64,000 bases of DNA from DATAVB01 sp036267955 (GCA_036267955.1 DATAVB010000024.1:1-64000), one strand, 5' to 3'. Counted from the stretch's first letter, positions 41,493 through 50,469 are shown. The notes: generated from the sequence alone by a model not told the origin. Numbers and translations: made by a program.

Positions 41493-41855
41493 TCAGCGGT
41501 GTCGCCGGCCGAGGCGGCGGCGGGCCCGTTCCCCCGGCTCCGGGCCGGTGACCAACGGCATGCCGGCGGCGGACCAGGCCTTGGTGCCGCCGGTGAGCGA
41601 GAGCGCCTCCCGGCCGGCGCTCGCCAGCAACTGGGCGGCTCGCCACGAGCGGTTTCCCATCGAACACACCGTCAGCACCTGACCGGCCGGCAACTCGGCG
41701 ACCCGGAACGCGATCGAGTCCACCGGCACATTGACCGCGCCGGGCAGGTGACCCTGGGCATACTCCTGCGCCGTGCGCACGTCGACCACCGTGTCGCCGG
41801 CCCGCCAGATCGCCCGCGCCACAGCGACATCGACCCGTTCCGCCGTGCCAGTCAT
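41493..41855 (-). CDS. Rhodanese-domain protein
   Basis: This 120-residue single rhodanese domain has DVRTAQEYAQGHLPGAVNVP and the active-site loop VCSMGNRS, with catalytic Cys at about residue 65. Such proteins transfer sulfane sulfur. ATG 41855 is chosen as the start of the fold; upstream sequence in the same frame is Pro-rich and non-homologous. It lies 22 nt after the DMT transporter stop on the same strand and may be co-transcribed. Confidence 0.87.
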   Translation of the reverse strand: MTGTAERVDVAVARAIWRAGDTVVDVRTAQEYAQGHLPGAVNVPVDSIAFRVAELPAGQVLTVCSMGNRSWRAAQLLASAGREALSLTGGTKAWSAAGMPLVTGPEPGERARRRLGRRHR

Positions 41856-41877
41856 CCGCTGGATTGTAGGTGGTGGG

Positions 41878-42744
41878 TCAGGAGGCGGAGGAGACCAACT
41901 GAGCGGCGGGGACCGGCCGCGGCTCGACCCCGTGGATCCGGCGGGCCAGCGCCAGCACACCGAGGATCACCACCGGCGCGGCCAACCCGGTCAGCACCGG
42001 GTATTCGACCCGCACCGTCTGCCCCAGAAACGCCGCCCCCAGGCCGATCGAGACCAGCGGATCGACCACCGTCATCACCGCGACCGTCGCCGCCAGCCGG
42101 CCCACCTTGTACGAGCCCTGCTCCAGCACGGTGCCCGCGACGACACAGCCGACCAGCAGCAGCGTTCCCCACTGCAGGAACGCCGCGACACCGTGACCGG
42201 TGCTGACGAACGCCCGTACCAGCGCGGAGGTGATGCCGAGCAGGACAGCGGCGGAGCCGGCGAGTACGACGGACTGGACGTCCCGCCGGTATCGGCGCGC
42301 ACAGAGCGCCACCGCTAACGCGGCCGCGCCGCACAGCCCGGTCCAGATCAACCCGGCGGCGCCCGGGGCAACCGGCTCGGAGGTGGTGGCGAGCGTGGAG
42401 ACCAGCACCGCGAGGCCGATCGAGACGGCGGCCGCGGCGAGCAGGTCGACCAGAGCCGGCCGGCGATGCCGCAGCACGGCCCCCAGCGGTACCGCAAAAA
42501 CGACGACCAGCACGCCGATCGGCTGCACCGTGGTCAGCGGTCCGGATGCCAGGGCCACGAGATGGAGCCCGGCGCCGACCAGCCCGACGGCGAAGCCCGC
42601 CAGCCACATCGGCCGGCGGGCCAACCGCCACAGCAAACCCGGGTGCGCGACCCGGGCGCCGTCGTCCGCCTCGGCCTGGTGTTGTTCGAAGGCCGCGGCG
42701 ATCGCGTAACAGAGAGCGGCCGCGAGTGCGGCGATGACCGCCAT
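41878..42744 (-). CDS. DMT-superfamily membrane transporter
   Basis: This 288-residue protein has nine to ten hydrophobic segments in two internally similar halves (EamA/NIPA-like), for example VQPIGVLVVVFAVPLGAVL and MTVVDPLVSIGLGAAFLGQT. AGGGGGGAGGG precedes ATG 42744. The N-terminus AALCYAIAAAFEQHQA is characteristic of an actinobacterial DMT group. Substrate unknown. Confidence 0.82.
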   Translation of the reverse strand: MAVIAALAAALCYAIAAAFEQHQAEADDGARVAHPGLLWRLARRPMWLAGFAVGLVGAGLHLVALASGPLTTVQPIGVLVVVFAVPLGAVLRHRRPALVDLLAAAAVSIGLAVLVSTLATTSEPVAPGAAGLIWTGLCGAAALAVALCARRYRRDVQSVVLAGSAAVLLGITSALVRAFVSTGHGVAAFLQWGTLLLVGCVVAGTVLEQGSYKVGRLAATVAVMTVVDPLVSIGLGAAFLGQTVRVEYPVLTGLAAPVVILGVLALARRIHGVEPRPVPAAQLVSSAS

Positions 42745-42849
42745 GTCCGCCCTCCCCCCTTGATGTGCTGGTGCTGTCCAGCATTTCCCGGGGAGAGCCC
42801 GCTGTCGGTGGCCCTGGTATCCGTATCGCGGTGGGGTCAGCCCCACCTT

Positions 42850-43290
42850 TCAGTCGGTGCCGGGCAGCAGGTGGGCATTGATCTCCCGCACCCGGTCGGC
42901 CAGCTCGGGCCGCTCGACCACCGTGATTCCCTGCCCACGCAACACATTGGCGCCGTCACCGGGCACGAAGATCGACGGCTCGCGCAGCGCGAACACCACC
43001 CGGCGGATACCGGCCGCCACGATCAGCTGACTGCAGGTGCGCGGTCGGGACAACCGGGCGCTGCACGGCTCCAGCGAGCTGTAGATCGTCGCCGCCGACA
43101 GGTCGCCGCCCAGCGTCCGCAGGGCCGCCTCTTCGGCGTGGTCCCGATCCTGCTCTTGGCGCGAATATCCCTCGGCCAAGGGGTTTCCGGCGCCGTCGAC
43201 AATGATCGCGCCGACCGAGAACGCGGTCTCGGACGGCGGACACTTCCGGGACAGTTCGACGGCCGCGGCCAGCCAGTCCAGCTCATCCAT
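42850..43290 (-). CDS. RibD-like zinc deaminase domain protein
   Basis: This 146-residue cytidine-deaminase-fold protein has the zinc motif DHAEEAAL (His-Ala-Glu) and EPCSARLSRPRTC (Cys ligands), as in the deaminase half of RibD/RibG. It should deaminate a 2,5-diaminopyrimidine-type or related substrate. Its start overlaps the stop of the reductase-domain gene by 8 nt. The two halves that are fused in ordinary RibD are therefore separate proteins here. Confidence 0.85.
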   Translation of the reverse strand: MDELDWLAAAVELSRKCPPSETAFSVGAIIVDGAGNPLAEGYSRQEQDRDHAEEAALRTLGGDLSAATIYSSLEPCSARLSRPRTCSQLIVAAGIRRVVFALREPSIFVPGDGANVLRGQGITVVERPELADRVREINAHLLPGTD

Positions 43291-43951
43291 CGCGGTCACC
43301 CGTCAGGTAACGCAGCAGCACGACGTCATCGAGGGCTCGGGTGTCGACCAGCCGCAGTCGTCCGCCCGGAAACCGTCCCGCGCCGACGAACCGCGGCGCC
43401 GCGGCCTCTCCGACGAAGAGCGGCGCGACCACCAGCTGCAGCTCATCGGCGAGCCCGGCGGTGAGAAATGCGGTGTGCAGCCCGGAACCGCCCTCGACCA
43501 GGAGCCGCTTCACCCCGCGCGCGGCCAGGTGGTCCAACAGCCACGGCAGCTGCGGCTGTGGCCCGGCGTCGACGACGGTCGCGGGGAGGTCGGCGAGCAG
43601 CGGCACTGCGGCACTCGCCGCGTACACCAGCCGCTGCGACTCGCCGGCGGTGAAGAACGCACTGTACGGATCCAGCCGACCACTGGCGGTCAGCGTCACC
43701 TTGGCCGGATGGGCCGGCAGACCCGTGGTGAGCCGCCGATGCTGGCGGACCGGCGACCGGATCAGCAGTCGCGGATTGTCCCGCCGGACGGTCTCCGCGC
43801 CGACCAGGATCGCGTCGGAGTTGGCCCGCTCCTCGTCCACCCGGTCGAGGTCCGCCGGCCCGGACAGGACGAGACGGTCCGGCCCGGTGTCGTCGATGTG
43901 GCCGTCCAGGGACATGGCGCAGCTACAGACCACGTACGGCCGCTCGATCAC
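43283..43951 (-). CDS. RibD C-terminal (DHFR-like) reductase domain protein
   Basis: This 222-residue NADPH-dependent reductase of the RibD_C/DHFR fold has YVVCSCAMSLDGHIDD, DAILVGAETVRRDNPRL and KRLLVEGGSGLHTAFL. It should reduce the ribosyl side chain of a pyrimidine intermediate of riboflavin- or F420-type pathways. GTG 43951 follows GGAGGG; the longer frame to 44191 is antisense to the neighbour. It is upstream of and coupled to the deaminase gene. No FMN riboswitch was recognised before it. Confidence 0.87.
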   Translation of the reverse strand: MIERPYVVCSCAMSLDGHIDDTGPDRLVLSGPADLDRVDEERANSDAILVGAETVRRDNPRLLIRSPVRQHRRLTTGLPAHPAKVTLTASGRLDPYSAFFTAGESQRLVYAASAAVPLLADLPATVVDAGPQPQLPWLLDHLAARGVKRLLVEGGSGLHTAFLTAGLADELQLVVAPLFVGEAAAPRFVGAGRFPGGRLRLVDTRALDDVVLLRYLTGDRDG

Positions 43952-44013
43952 GCAAGCCCTCCGGGAATATCGGGTAATTACCACAATACGGTCGTGCTCG
44001 GGTTTCGGAGGGC

Positions 44014-44463
44014 TCAGCGGTGCAGCAACACCCAGCCCACCCGCAGCCAGATAAAGACCGCCACCGACTTGGCCAGGTGGTTCTCCAGGACCGGCGCCAT
44101 CAGGATCGACAGGGTCGGATGCGGATGGGTGGAGCCGAGGAAGAGATTGATCAGCTCGACCGCGGTGAACGCGCCGAGCACCAGGACCCACCAGCCCACG
44201 GCCGCCCAGGTCACCGGCCGACCCCGCGGATGCCGCCGGGGTGGGCGTACGAACGCGACCAGCAGCACCGCCGTGCCGGTGGCGAAGACCGCGATGTTCG
44301 AGGCCAGAGTGAAGCTGGGGAACGAGCCGACGATCCAGGAATAGACGACGCCGGCGGCGACGGCCGGCCAGGCGAGGGTCTGTGCACCGGCAGCTTCCTC
44401 AACGGCGGCATCGATCCCAGAGCGCTCCAGACTCTCGTCCGGCGTGGCGGGATCGGTCGACAT
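44014..44463 (-). CDS. Small membrane protein, four helices
   Basis: This 149-residue protein has a charged N-terminal ~30 residues and four hydrophobic segments (about 32-52, 56-77, 88-110, 122-145). I do not recognise a family. ATG 44463 (MSTDPATPDE) is chosen over the upstream ATG 44475. It lies 62 nt upstream of the RibD_C gene on the same strand and is divergent from the peptide-binding protein. Confidence 0.65.
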   Translation of the reverse strand: MSTDPATPDESLERSGIDAAVEEAAGAQTLAWPAVAAGVVYSWIVGSFPSFTLASNIAVFATGTAVLLVAFVRPPRRHPRGRPVTWAAVGWWVLVLGAFTAVELINLFLGSTHPHPTLSILMAPVLENHLAKSVAVFIWLRVGWVLLHR

Positions 44464-44640
44464 AAGCCCCATCATCTCGCGTCCGGGCCGACCTGGCGAG
44501 GTGCCCCTCCTGAATACCTTCGACTCGATCTTGCAAAGGGTCTACTGAGAACACGATTTCTGGTTTACGGTGTCAGGCCAAGCGTGGTTCCCCGGCGTAC
44601 ACCAATACGCCGCTCGCCCTTCAGAAGGGACCGAGTCCCC

Positions 44641-46788
44641 GTGCACATTCCAGAAGGCATCTCGCGACGGAAGTTCTTGTATGGATCGGCCCTGGTAGCC
44701 GGTTCCGCCACGCTCAGCGCCTGTAGCAGTGGTGGAAGCAAGAACACGTCCTCCTCCGGCGGCGGCAGCGGCGGAGGCGGCTCCACCGCGAAGGGTTCGG
44801 CGAAGAAACCGCTCACCGCGCCGGCGAAATTCACGGAAGCGCCGGATCTGGCCGCCCAGTCCAAAGCCGGCAAGCTTCCAGCCGTGGCCAAGCGCATGCC
44901 CGACCACCCGTACGTCGTCCCGCACAACTGGGTCGAGCGCGGAAAGTACGGCGGCAAGCTCAACATGATCGTGTTCTCCAGCCAGGGCACGACCAAGGCC
45001 GACTCCAACCGCAACTTCTTCTACGGCCATTCACTGCTTCGGTGGCTGAATGACGGTATGGATATCGGACCGGGTCTGGTCGAGACCTGGACGTCCAACA
45101 CCGACACCTCGGAATGGACGCTCAACTTTCGCAAGGGCCTGAAATGGTCGGACGGCGTGCCGTTCACCACCGACGACATCATGTTCTGGTGGGAGGACAT
45201 CATCCTGCCGGGGCACTTTGCGCAGGTGCCACCGGATGAGTGCCGGTCCGGCAAGAACACCCTGGTCAAAATGACCGCGGTCGATACCAGCACACTGAAG
45301 ATGACATTCGACGCGCCGACCCCGCTGACCGCCGACCGGCTGGCAATGTGGTGCAAGGGCGCAGTAGGCGCGAATGGGCCGATCTGGATCATTCCCAAGC
45401 ATTACGCGAAGCAGTTCCACCCGAAGTACAACCCGAAGGTCCCGAAGAACTGGGACACGGTGGGTGGTCTGTGGGAAAACAAGACCGACTGGATGCGCAA
45501 CCCCGAGTGTCCGACCATGATCGGCTACAAGACGAAGTCCTTCGACAACAACAAGGGCGTCGTCCTCGAGCGCAACCCCTACTACTGGGCGGTCACGAAG
45601 GACGGCGACCAGCTGCCCTACATCGACGAGATCGTCATCAACACCGTGCAGGACGCCCAGGTCGGAAAGCTGCAGGTAACCCAGGGCAAGACCGACTACT
45701 GCGAGGGTGTTTTCAACCAGATCGACCTGTCCGACGTGTCGACGCTGCAGGCCTCCAAGGCCAAGGCGGGCACCGAGCTGATCTTCTGGGACAGCGGGGA
45801 TGGGACCGGTTCCATCTTCTTCCTCAACTACGACTATCCGGACCCAGACCTGCGGAAGCTTTTCCGCGAACCGAAATTCCGGCAGGCCATCTCACATTGT
45901 TTCAACCGGGCCGAGACCCAGAAGAGTCTCTATTTCCAGACCGGCGACAAGACCACCGGCACGATGAGCCCGAAGGCGTTGGAATATCACATCAACGACG
46001 AGGGCAAGCAGGTCTACACCGACTGGCAGCAGTCCTATGTCTCCTACGATCCGAAGAAGGCGAAGGCCCTCCTGGCCGACCTTGGCCTGAAAGACAAGGA
46101 CGGTGACGGCTATGTCGAGCTGCCGAACGGCAAGAAGCTGACGATCCGGCTCGACTATTCGGCCGACATCGCCGCCACCCAGGCGGCCAAGGACGACCAG
46201 CTCGTCAAGGACGCCAAGGCCATCGGCCTGCACATGACCCGGAATCCCGTATCACCGGTGAACTATGCCGACCAGTGGCAGTCGGGCAAGCTGATGAGCC
46301 ACACCAACTGGGGCGTCGGCGACGGCCCCAACCACCTTGTCTATCCACAGTGGTTCGTACCGATCGAGTTTCAGCGCTGGGCGCCCCTGGAGGGCGAGTT
46401 CTACGCGCTGCGCGGCACCTCGAAGGAGAACCAGCAGAAGAACGTCGACCCGTGGAAGCGCACGCCGCCGCGGCTGGAGCCGGACCCCAAGGGCCCGATC
46501 CAGAAGATGTGGGATCTCTACGACAAGACCAAGGTCGAGCCGGACGCGGTGAAACGCAACCAGCTCGTCTGGGAGATCATCAAGATTCACATCAGTGACG
46601 GCCCGTTCTTCATGGGGACGGTGGGCAACTATCCCCAGGTGATCATCGTCAAGACGGACCTGATGAACGTTCCCCGCAAGGAAAACCTTGCGCAGAGCGG
46701 ATTCGACGGACCGTGGATCCACCCGACACCCGCCGTGTACGACCCGGAGTCCTGGTTCTGGAAAAACCCGGCGCAGCACAACGTTTAG
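44641..46788 (+). CDS. Family-5 (peptide/oligosaccharide) ABC substrate-binding lipoprotein
   Basis: This 715-residue SBP_bac_5 (OppA/DppA-type) protein has a Tat-like signal (ISRRKFLYG), a lipobox ending at about Cys29, and a Gly/Ser-rich linker. The mature domain shows SEWTLNFRKGLKWSDGVPFT, FRQAISHCFNRAE and SPVNYADQWQSGK. It is longer than usual OppA (about 540-600), with insertions after residue 200. No permease or ATPase genes are adjacent. GTG 44641 is inferred from the start of the signal peptide. Confidence 0.88.
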   Translation: MHIPEGISRRKFLYGSALVAGSATLSACSSGGSKNTSSSGGGSGGGGSTAKGSAKKPLTAPAKFTEAPDLAAQSKAGKLPAVAKRMPDHPYVVPHNWVERGKYGGKLNMIVFSSQGTTKADSNRNFFYGHSLLRWLNDGMDIGPGLVETWTSNTDTSEWTLNFRKGLKWSDGVPFTTDDIMFWWEDIILPGHFAQVPPDECRSGKNTLVKMTAVDTSTLKMTFDAPTPLTADRLAMWCKGAVGANGPIWIIPKHYAKQFHPKYNPKVPKNWDTVGGLWENKTDWMRNPECPTMIGYKTKSFDNNKGVVLERNPYYWAVTKDGDQLPYIDEIVINTVQDAQVGKLQVTQGKTDYCEGVFNQIDLSDVSTLQASKAKAGTELIFWDSGDGTGSIFFLNYDYPDPDLRKLFREPKFRQAISHCFNRAETQKSLYFQTGDKTTGTMSPKALEYHINDEGKQVYTDWQQSYVSYDPKKAKALLADLGLKDKDGDGYVELPNGKKLTIRLDYSADIAATQAAKDDQLVKDAKAIGLHMTRNPVSPVNYADQWQSGKLMSHTNWGVGDGPNHLVYPQWFVPIEFQRWAPLEGEFYALRGTSKENQQKNVDPWKRTPPRLEPDPKGPIQKMWDLYDKTKVEPDAVKRNQLVWEIIKIHISDGPFFMGTVGNYPQVIIVKTDLMNVPRKENLAQSGFDGPWIHPTPAVYDPESWFWKNPAQHNV

Positions 46789-46789
46789 C

Positions 46790-47184
46790 TCAGGCCGACG
46801 CGCCGTCCGGAGGCTCACTCCGAGCCTCCGGGCGATCGCTTCGTCGGTGGCGCCGGCCGCCAGCAGCATCAACAGCACGTGGTCGCCATCTGGCTCGGCG
46901 GCGCGGTCGGGATCCAGATCCGACGGTGGAATGCCGCGTTCCCAGAGGATTTCGAACAACGTCGTCAACGTGGTCAGCAGCGAACACGGGTGCACCAGAA
47001 TGGCCTGCTCGTCCTCGCTCGCGTCGGTGGTCAGCGGCAGCAACGCCAGCCGGGCGTCGGTAATGGCGAGCTTCATCGGCGGGCCTGGTGAGATCCGGGC
47101 GTGTTCACCGGCCTGGCGGAGCCGGCGAAGCTGGTCGGGCATCCCGAATGCCTCCGGGGCGTAAAGCGCGGCTCTACGGACAGA
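46790..47184 (-). pseudogene. LuxR-type regulator remnant
   Basis: The reverse frame from 47184 downward reads RRAALYAPEAFGMPDQLRRL, then AGEHARISPGPPMKLAI, ALLPL, ILVHPCSLLTTLTTLFEILWERG and LLMLLAAGATDEAIARRLGVSLRTARR. This is the C-terminal part of actinobacterial LuxR-family regulators with a TrmB-like sensor. The HTH stops inside the recognition helix, after which the frame runs antisense through the family-5 binding-protein gene. Upstream the frame meets TGA at 47187. Both ends are missing, so it is a deletion remnant. Confidence 0.75.
46807..46831. terminator. Hairpin after the family-5 binding-protein gene
   Basis: CCGGAGGCTC and GAGCCTCCGG are perfect 10-bp arms around a 5-nt loop, 19 nt past the stop at 46788. 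There is no T-run. The same bases also encode the truncated end of the LuxR remnant on the other strand, so the symmetry may be partly coincidental. Confidence 0.4.
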
Positions 47185-47686
47185 TCACCGCGATGACGGT
47201 CTCGCCGGCAAATCCGGCCACCGTGTACCGCACGATCCACACCGCGCAGGCCTTCTGGTCGATCGACCGTTCCACGGACGGCGGCGTCACCTGGCAGACC
47301 ATCGAAGGACCTCGCGGTTCCGGGCAGGCGTACCAGATCGCGGTCAGCCCGGCCGATCCCGACCGGATCTACATTCCGTACGTCGACGCGCTCGGTTATG
47401 GCGTTCTGGTCAGCAGCGACAGCGGCGCCTACTGGAAGGCGATTGACACACCCGGCCAGTTCACCGCCGTGGCAGCCGATCCGCGCAACGCCGACCACCT
47501 CTGGCTCGGCGGTCCGGGCGGGCTCTACGTCTCTTCCGACGCCGGCGCCAGCCTCACCCGGCTGAGCTCCACTCCGGTGACGGCGCTGGCCCTGGATCCC
47601 GGCAATCCGCGGCACCTGCTCATCGGCGGTGGCTCTTCGCCGGCACCGGAGGCGGCGGCGCGTACCGGTTGCCGACCGGCGGCTGA
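47185..47686 (+). pseudogene. BNR/sortilin-type glycosidase-like remnant
   Basis: The forward frame reads ITAMTVSPANPATVYRTI, SIDRSTDGGVTWQTIEGP, YQIAVSPADPDRIYIPYVD, VLVSSDSGAYWKAIDTP and LYVSSDAGASLTRLSSTP, the repeating Asp-box (SxDxGxxW) pattern of BNR/VPS10-like propellers. No start is present. Near 47630 the homology moves to another frame (WLFAGTGGGGAYRLPTGG, stop at 47684-47686), so there is also a frameshift. It is a 3' fragment of a larger gene. Confidence 0.75.
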
Positions 47687-47770
47687 GTTCGACCCTCCGA
47701 ATGCGTCCGACAGCGGGACGCCGGCTGCCTCAGCCCCGGAAACCTGCGCTCCGCCGGAACGACCTGCTGA

Positions 47771-48553
47771 TCAGCAGGAGTTGGTCGGGCTGCACTGCTC
47801 CCGGAGCAGCAACCCGAGCGCCCGTGACAACGAGTCGTCGTCGGTCACCCGGCAGCTGAACGGCGCCCGCAGCGGCTCGTACGTCGACCCGACCGCGCAC
47901 AGCAGATCGATCCCGTAGCGGTCCAGGCCGACGATCGTCACGTCAGTGATCGACCCCCCGGCCAGCTGCCGCAGGGCGTACCCGATGGTCTGGTCCCGGT
48001 GATGCTGTTCGAGATGCCCAACGACGTGATCCTCGGCCTCGTAGAGCGGATCCGGCTCGGCCGCGGCGAACGCCCCGGGCTCGACGGCGTGCGTGCCGGC
48101 GCCGGTGGTCACCCGAATCTCGGCGACCTCCAGGCGGTAGAGGGTCCAGCCGGTGCCGACATCCAGCAGCGAGCCGACCGGCCGGGCGGCGGCGATCTGC
48201 GCCGCGAGCTGCCGCTGCACGCCGGGCGTCGGCTCGTCGACCCAACCGGTGATGCACAGCCTGGCCCGCGGCAGACACAGCTGCCCCGGCGGCACGTCCA
48301 GCACATCCAGCACGCTCGGCACGTCGGCCAGGTCCATGGAGCGGGTGATCATCGTCAGCTGCTGGTGCAGGTCGGTGCCGTCCTGCACCAGCAGGGTCAC
48401 CTCGCCGTCGCGACCGGTCAGGTGCTGAACTCGGTAATCCCTGGACCCGCCGTCGACCCCGGTCGCCGGCAGATGCAGCACCCCGGTAACGACGCCGAGG
48501 GCGAGCGTCCGGGCCCGCTCGGCCGGGCTGGGCACCGTCGTGAGCTCCGTCAT
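47771..48553 (-). CDS. DUF2470-domain (HugZ-like) protein, probably iron-regulated
   Basis: This 260-residue protein ends with a DUF2470-type domain (VGHLEQHHRDQTIGYALRQL ... VTIVGLDRYGIDLLC), which is often fused to or found with split-barrel haem-related proteins. The N-terminal half resembles the associated split barrel. GGGAGG precedes ATG 48553. A near-consensus DtxR/IdeR box lies 26-44 bp upstream, so expression is probably raised under iron limitation. A role in haem binding or degradation is inferred. Confidence 0.78.
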   Translation of the reverse strand: MTELTTVPSPAERARTLALGVVTGVLHLPATGVDGGSRDYRVQHLTGRDGEVTLLVQDGTDLHQQLTMITRSMDLADVPSVLDVLDVPPGQLCLPRARLCITGWVDEPTPGVQRQLAAQIAAARPVGSLLDVGTGWTLYRLEVAEIRVTTGAGTHAVEPGAFAAAEPDPLYEAEDHVVGHLEQHHRDQTIGYALRQLAGGSITDVTIVGLDRYGIDLLCAVGSTYEPLRAPFSCRVTDDDSLSRALGLLLREQCSPTNSC

Positions 48554-48578
48554 GTGGCCGCCTCCCACCAGGTGAATG

Positions 48579-48597
48579 CTAAGTTAGCCTAACCTAA
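48579..48597. promoter_or_regulatory. DtxR/IdeR iron box
   Basis: CTAAGTTAGCCTAACCTAA matches the iron-box consensus TTAGGTTAGCCTAACCTAA at 17 of 19 positions. It lies between the divergent DUF2470 gene and the ribosomal protein S4 gene, 18 bp from the S4 start, so either or both could be iron-regulated. Confidence 0.82.
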
Positions 48598-48614
48598 CTC
48601 ATCGGAGGTGCTCT

Positions 48615-49223
48615 GTGAACCGTTCCCGCCCCAAGGTGCGTCGGTCCCGCGCACTGGGCATCGCCCTGACGCCCAAATGCGAGAAATATCTGGAGAAGCG
48701 CCCCTACCCGCCGGGCGAGCACGGCCGGCGCCGGCGCAATCCGTCGGACTACGCGGTGCGGCTGCGGGAAAAGCAGCGGTTGCGGCACCAGTACAACGTC
48801 AGCGAGGCCCAGCTGCGGCGCGCCTTCGACGCCGCCCTGCGCCGGCCCGGCAAGACCGGCGCCAACCTCGTTGCCGCGCTGGAGCTGCGGCTGGACGCCA
48901 CCGTCCTGCGGGCCGGGTTCGCCCGCACGATCTACCAGGCGCGCCAGCTCGTCGTGCACCGCCACATCCTGGTCAACGGGCAATGCGTCGACCGGCCGTC
49001 GTACCAACTCGAGGTCGGCGACCACATCCATATCCCGCCGCGCAGCGCAACCAAGCTGCCGTTCCAGACTGCCGCGGCCGGCGGCTACACGACCGACGCC
49101 CGTACGCCGTATCTGGCGGTCGACCTGCCCGCGCTGCACGCCGAGGTGGTTGCCGCGCCGCTACGCGAACAGGTGCCGATCGTCTGTGACGACCAGCTCG
49201 TCGTGGAGTTCTACTCGCGCTGA
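48615..49223 (+). CDS. rpsD: 30S ribosomal protein S4, stand-alone actinobacterial type
   Basis: This 202-residue protein begins MNRSRPKVRRSRALGIALTP, the form encoded by the stand-alone rpsD of Streptomyces rather than that of the rpsM-rpsK-rpsD-rpoA operon. It has the S4 N-terminal domain (KRPYPPGEHGRRRR, EKQRLRHQYNVSE) and the S4 RNA-binding domain (LELRLDATVLRAGFA, ARQLVVHRHILVNG). It lacks zinc-binding cysteine clusters. GGAGG precedes GTG 48615. Whether another rpsD exists in this genome cannot be seen. Confidence 0.92.
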   Translation: MNRSRPKVRRSRALGIALTPKCEKYLEKRPYPPGEHGRRRRNPSDYAVRLREKQRLRHQYNVSEAQLRRAFDAALRRPGKTGANLVAALELRLDATVLRAGFARTIYQARQLVVHRHILVNGQCVDRPSYQLEVGDHIHIPPRSATKLPFQTAAAGGYTTDARTPYLAVDLPALHAEVVAAPLREQVPIVCDDQLVVEFYSR

Positions 49224-49248
49224 GTGTTGGCCCAGTCAGCGAGCGGAG

Positions 49249-50436
49249 TCAGAGTCGGGCAAGCCGGCCCACCGCCTCGTCGATGACCTCGTCCTTCTTG
49301 CAGAAGGCGAATCGCACATAGGGCCGGCCCGCCTTCACGTCGTCGTAGAACACCGAGCTGGGGATCGCCACGATGCCGGCCCGTTCCGGCAGCGACCGGG
49401 CAAAGGCCGTCCCGTCATCGAAGCCGAGCGGCCGGACATCGGCCTGTACGAAGTACGTGCCGGCCGGCCGGTGTACGTCGAAGCCGGCGGCAGTGAGGCC
49501 GTCGGCCAGCCGGTCGCGCTTGCGCTCCAACGCGGACCGCTGCGCGTGCACCCAGTCCAGCTCGTGGTCCAGGCCGTGGGCGACGGCGAGCTGCAACGCA
49601 CCGTTGGCGGTGAAGGTGGTGAACTGCTTGACCGTCTGCACCGCGGTGATCAGCTCCGGCGGCGCGCACACCCAACCGGTCTTCCAGCCGGTGACCGAGA
49701 ACGTCTTGCCGGCCGAGGAGATCGAGAAGGTGCGCTCCCGCATGCCGGGGAACAACGCCAGGGGCAGGTGCTCGGCGCCGTCATAGGTGAGGTGTTCGTA
49801 AACCTCGTCGGTGACCGCGTAGAGATCGTGCTCGACGCAGAGCTCGGCCACGAGCGCCAACTCCTCGCGGGTGAAGACCGTCCCGGTCGGGTTGTGCGGG
49901 CTGTTGATCAGGATCATCCGGGTACGCGGGCCGATCGCGGCCCGCAGCTCGTCCGGATCGAAGGTGAACCGGCCGGTCGGGCCGTCCGCACGCAATGTCA
50001 CCGCCCGCCGGGTCGCGCCCGACAGCGCGATCACCGCCGGATAGGAATCGTAGAAGGGCTCGAAGACGACGACCTCGTCGCCGCGTTCGCAGGTCGCCAA
50101 CACCGTGGCGGAGATGGCCTCGGTGGCGCCGACGGTGATGAACACCTCGCTCGCCGGGTCGTACTCCAGTCCGTACCGCTGCCGGCGGTGCCGCGACACC
50201 GCGGCCCGCAGCTCCGGCATACCGGGGCCCGGCGGGTACTGATTGACCCCGCCGAGGATCGCGTCCGAGGCAACCTTCAGCATCGCGGCCGGGCCGTCGG
50301 TGTCGGGAAATCCCTGTCCCAGGTTGAGCGCGTTCAGCCGGATGGCCAACGCGGTCATCTCCGCGAAGATGGTCTCGCCGAACGAGCGCATCCGCTCCAC
50401 CAGCGGTTCGCGCTCACTCACGTCGCGGCCGGTCAC
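49249..50436 (-). CDS. PLP-dependent aminotransferase class I/II (DapC/KYAT-like)
   Basis: This 395-residue fold-type I aminotransferase has LNLGQGFPDTDGP, SPHNPTGTVF, DEVYEHLTYDG and the PLP lysine in SSAGKTFSVTGWKTGW. The sequence type is shared by N-succinyldiaminopimelate and kynurenine/methionine aminotransferases; I cannot decide between them. GTG 50436 follows AGGAGG. It is co-directional with the thioesterase upstream (33-nt gap). Confidence 0.88.
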   Translation of the reverse strand: MTGRDVSEREPLVERMRSFGETIFAEMTALAIRLNALNLGQGFPDTDGPAAMLKVASDAILGGVNQYPPGPGMPELRAAVSRHRRQRYGLEYDPASEVFITVGATEAISATVLATCERGDEVVVFEPFYDSYPAVIALSGATRRAVTLRADGPTGRFTFDPDELRAAIGPRTRMILINSPHNPTGTVFTREELALVAELCVEHDLYAVTDEVYEHLTYDGAEHLPLALFPGMRERTFSISSAGKTFSVTGWKTGWVCAPPELITAVQTVKQFTTFTANGALQLAVAHGLDHELDWVHAQRSALERKRDRLADGLTAAGFDVHRPAGTYFVQADVRPLGFDDGTAFARSLPERAGIVAIPSSVFYDDVKAGRPYVRFAFCKKDEVIDEAVGRLARL

Positions 50437-50469
50437 TGGACCTCCTGGGTTGTTGACTGCTCAATTCTC

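Noticed and set aside
43952..44013. FMN riboswitch before the RibD_C gene
   Set aside because: The interval is only about 60 nt and shows none of the conserved RFN-element helices.
43202..44344. Forward open frame of 380 codons across the RibD-like genes
   Set aside because: It lies opposite two recognised domains and one membrane protein, is Arg/Pro/Thr-rich, and shows no homology pattern or ribosome binding site.
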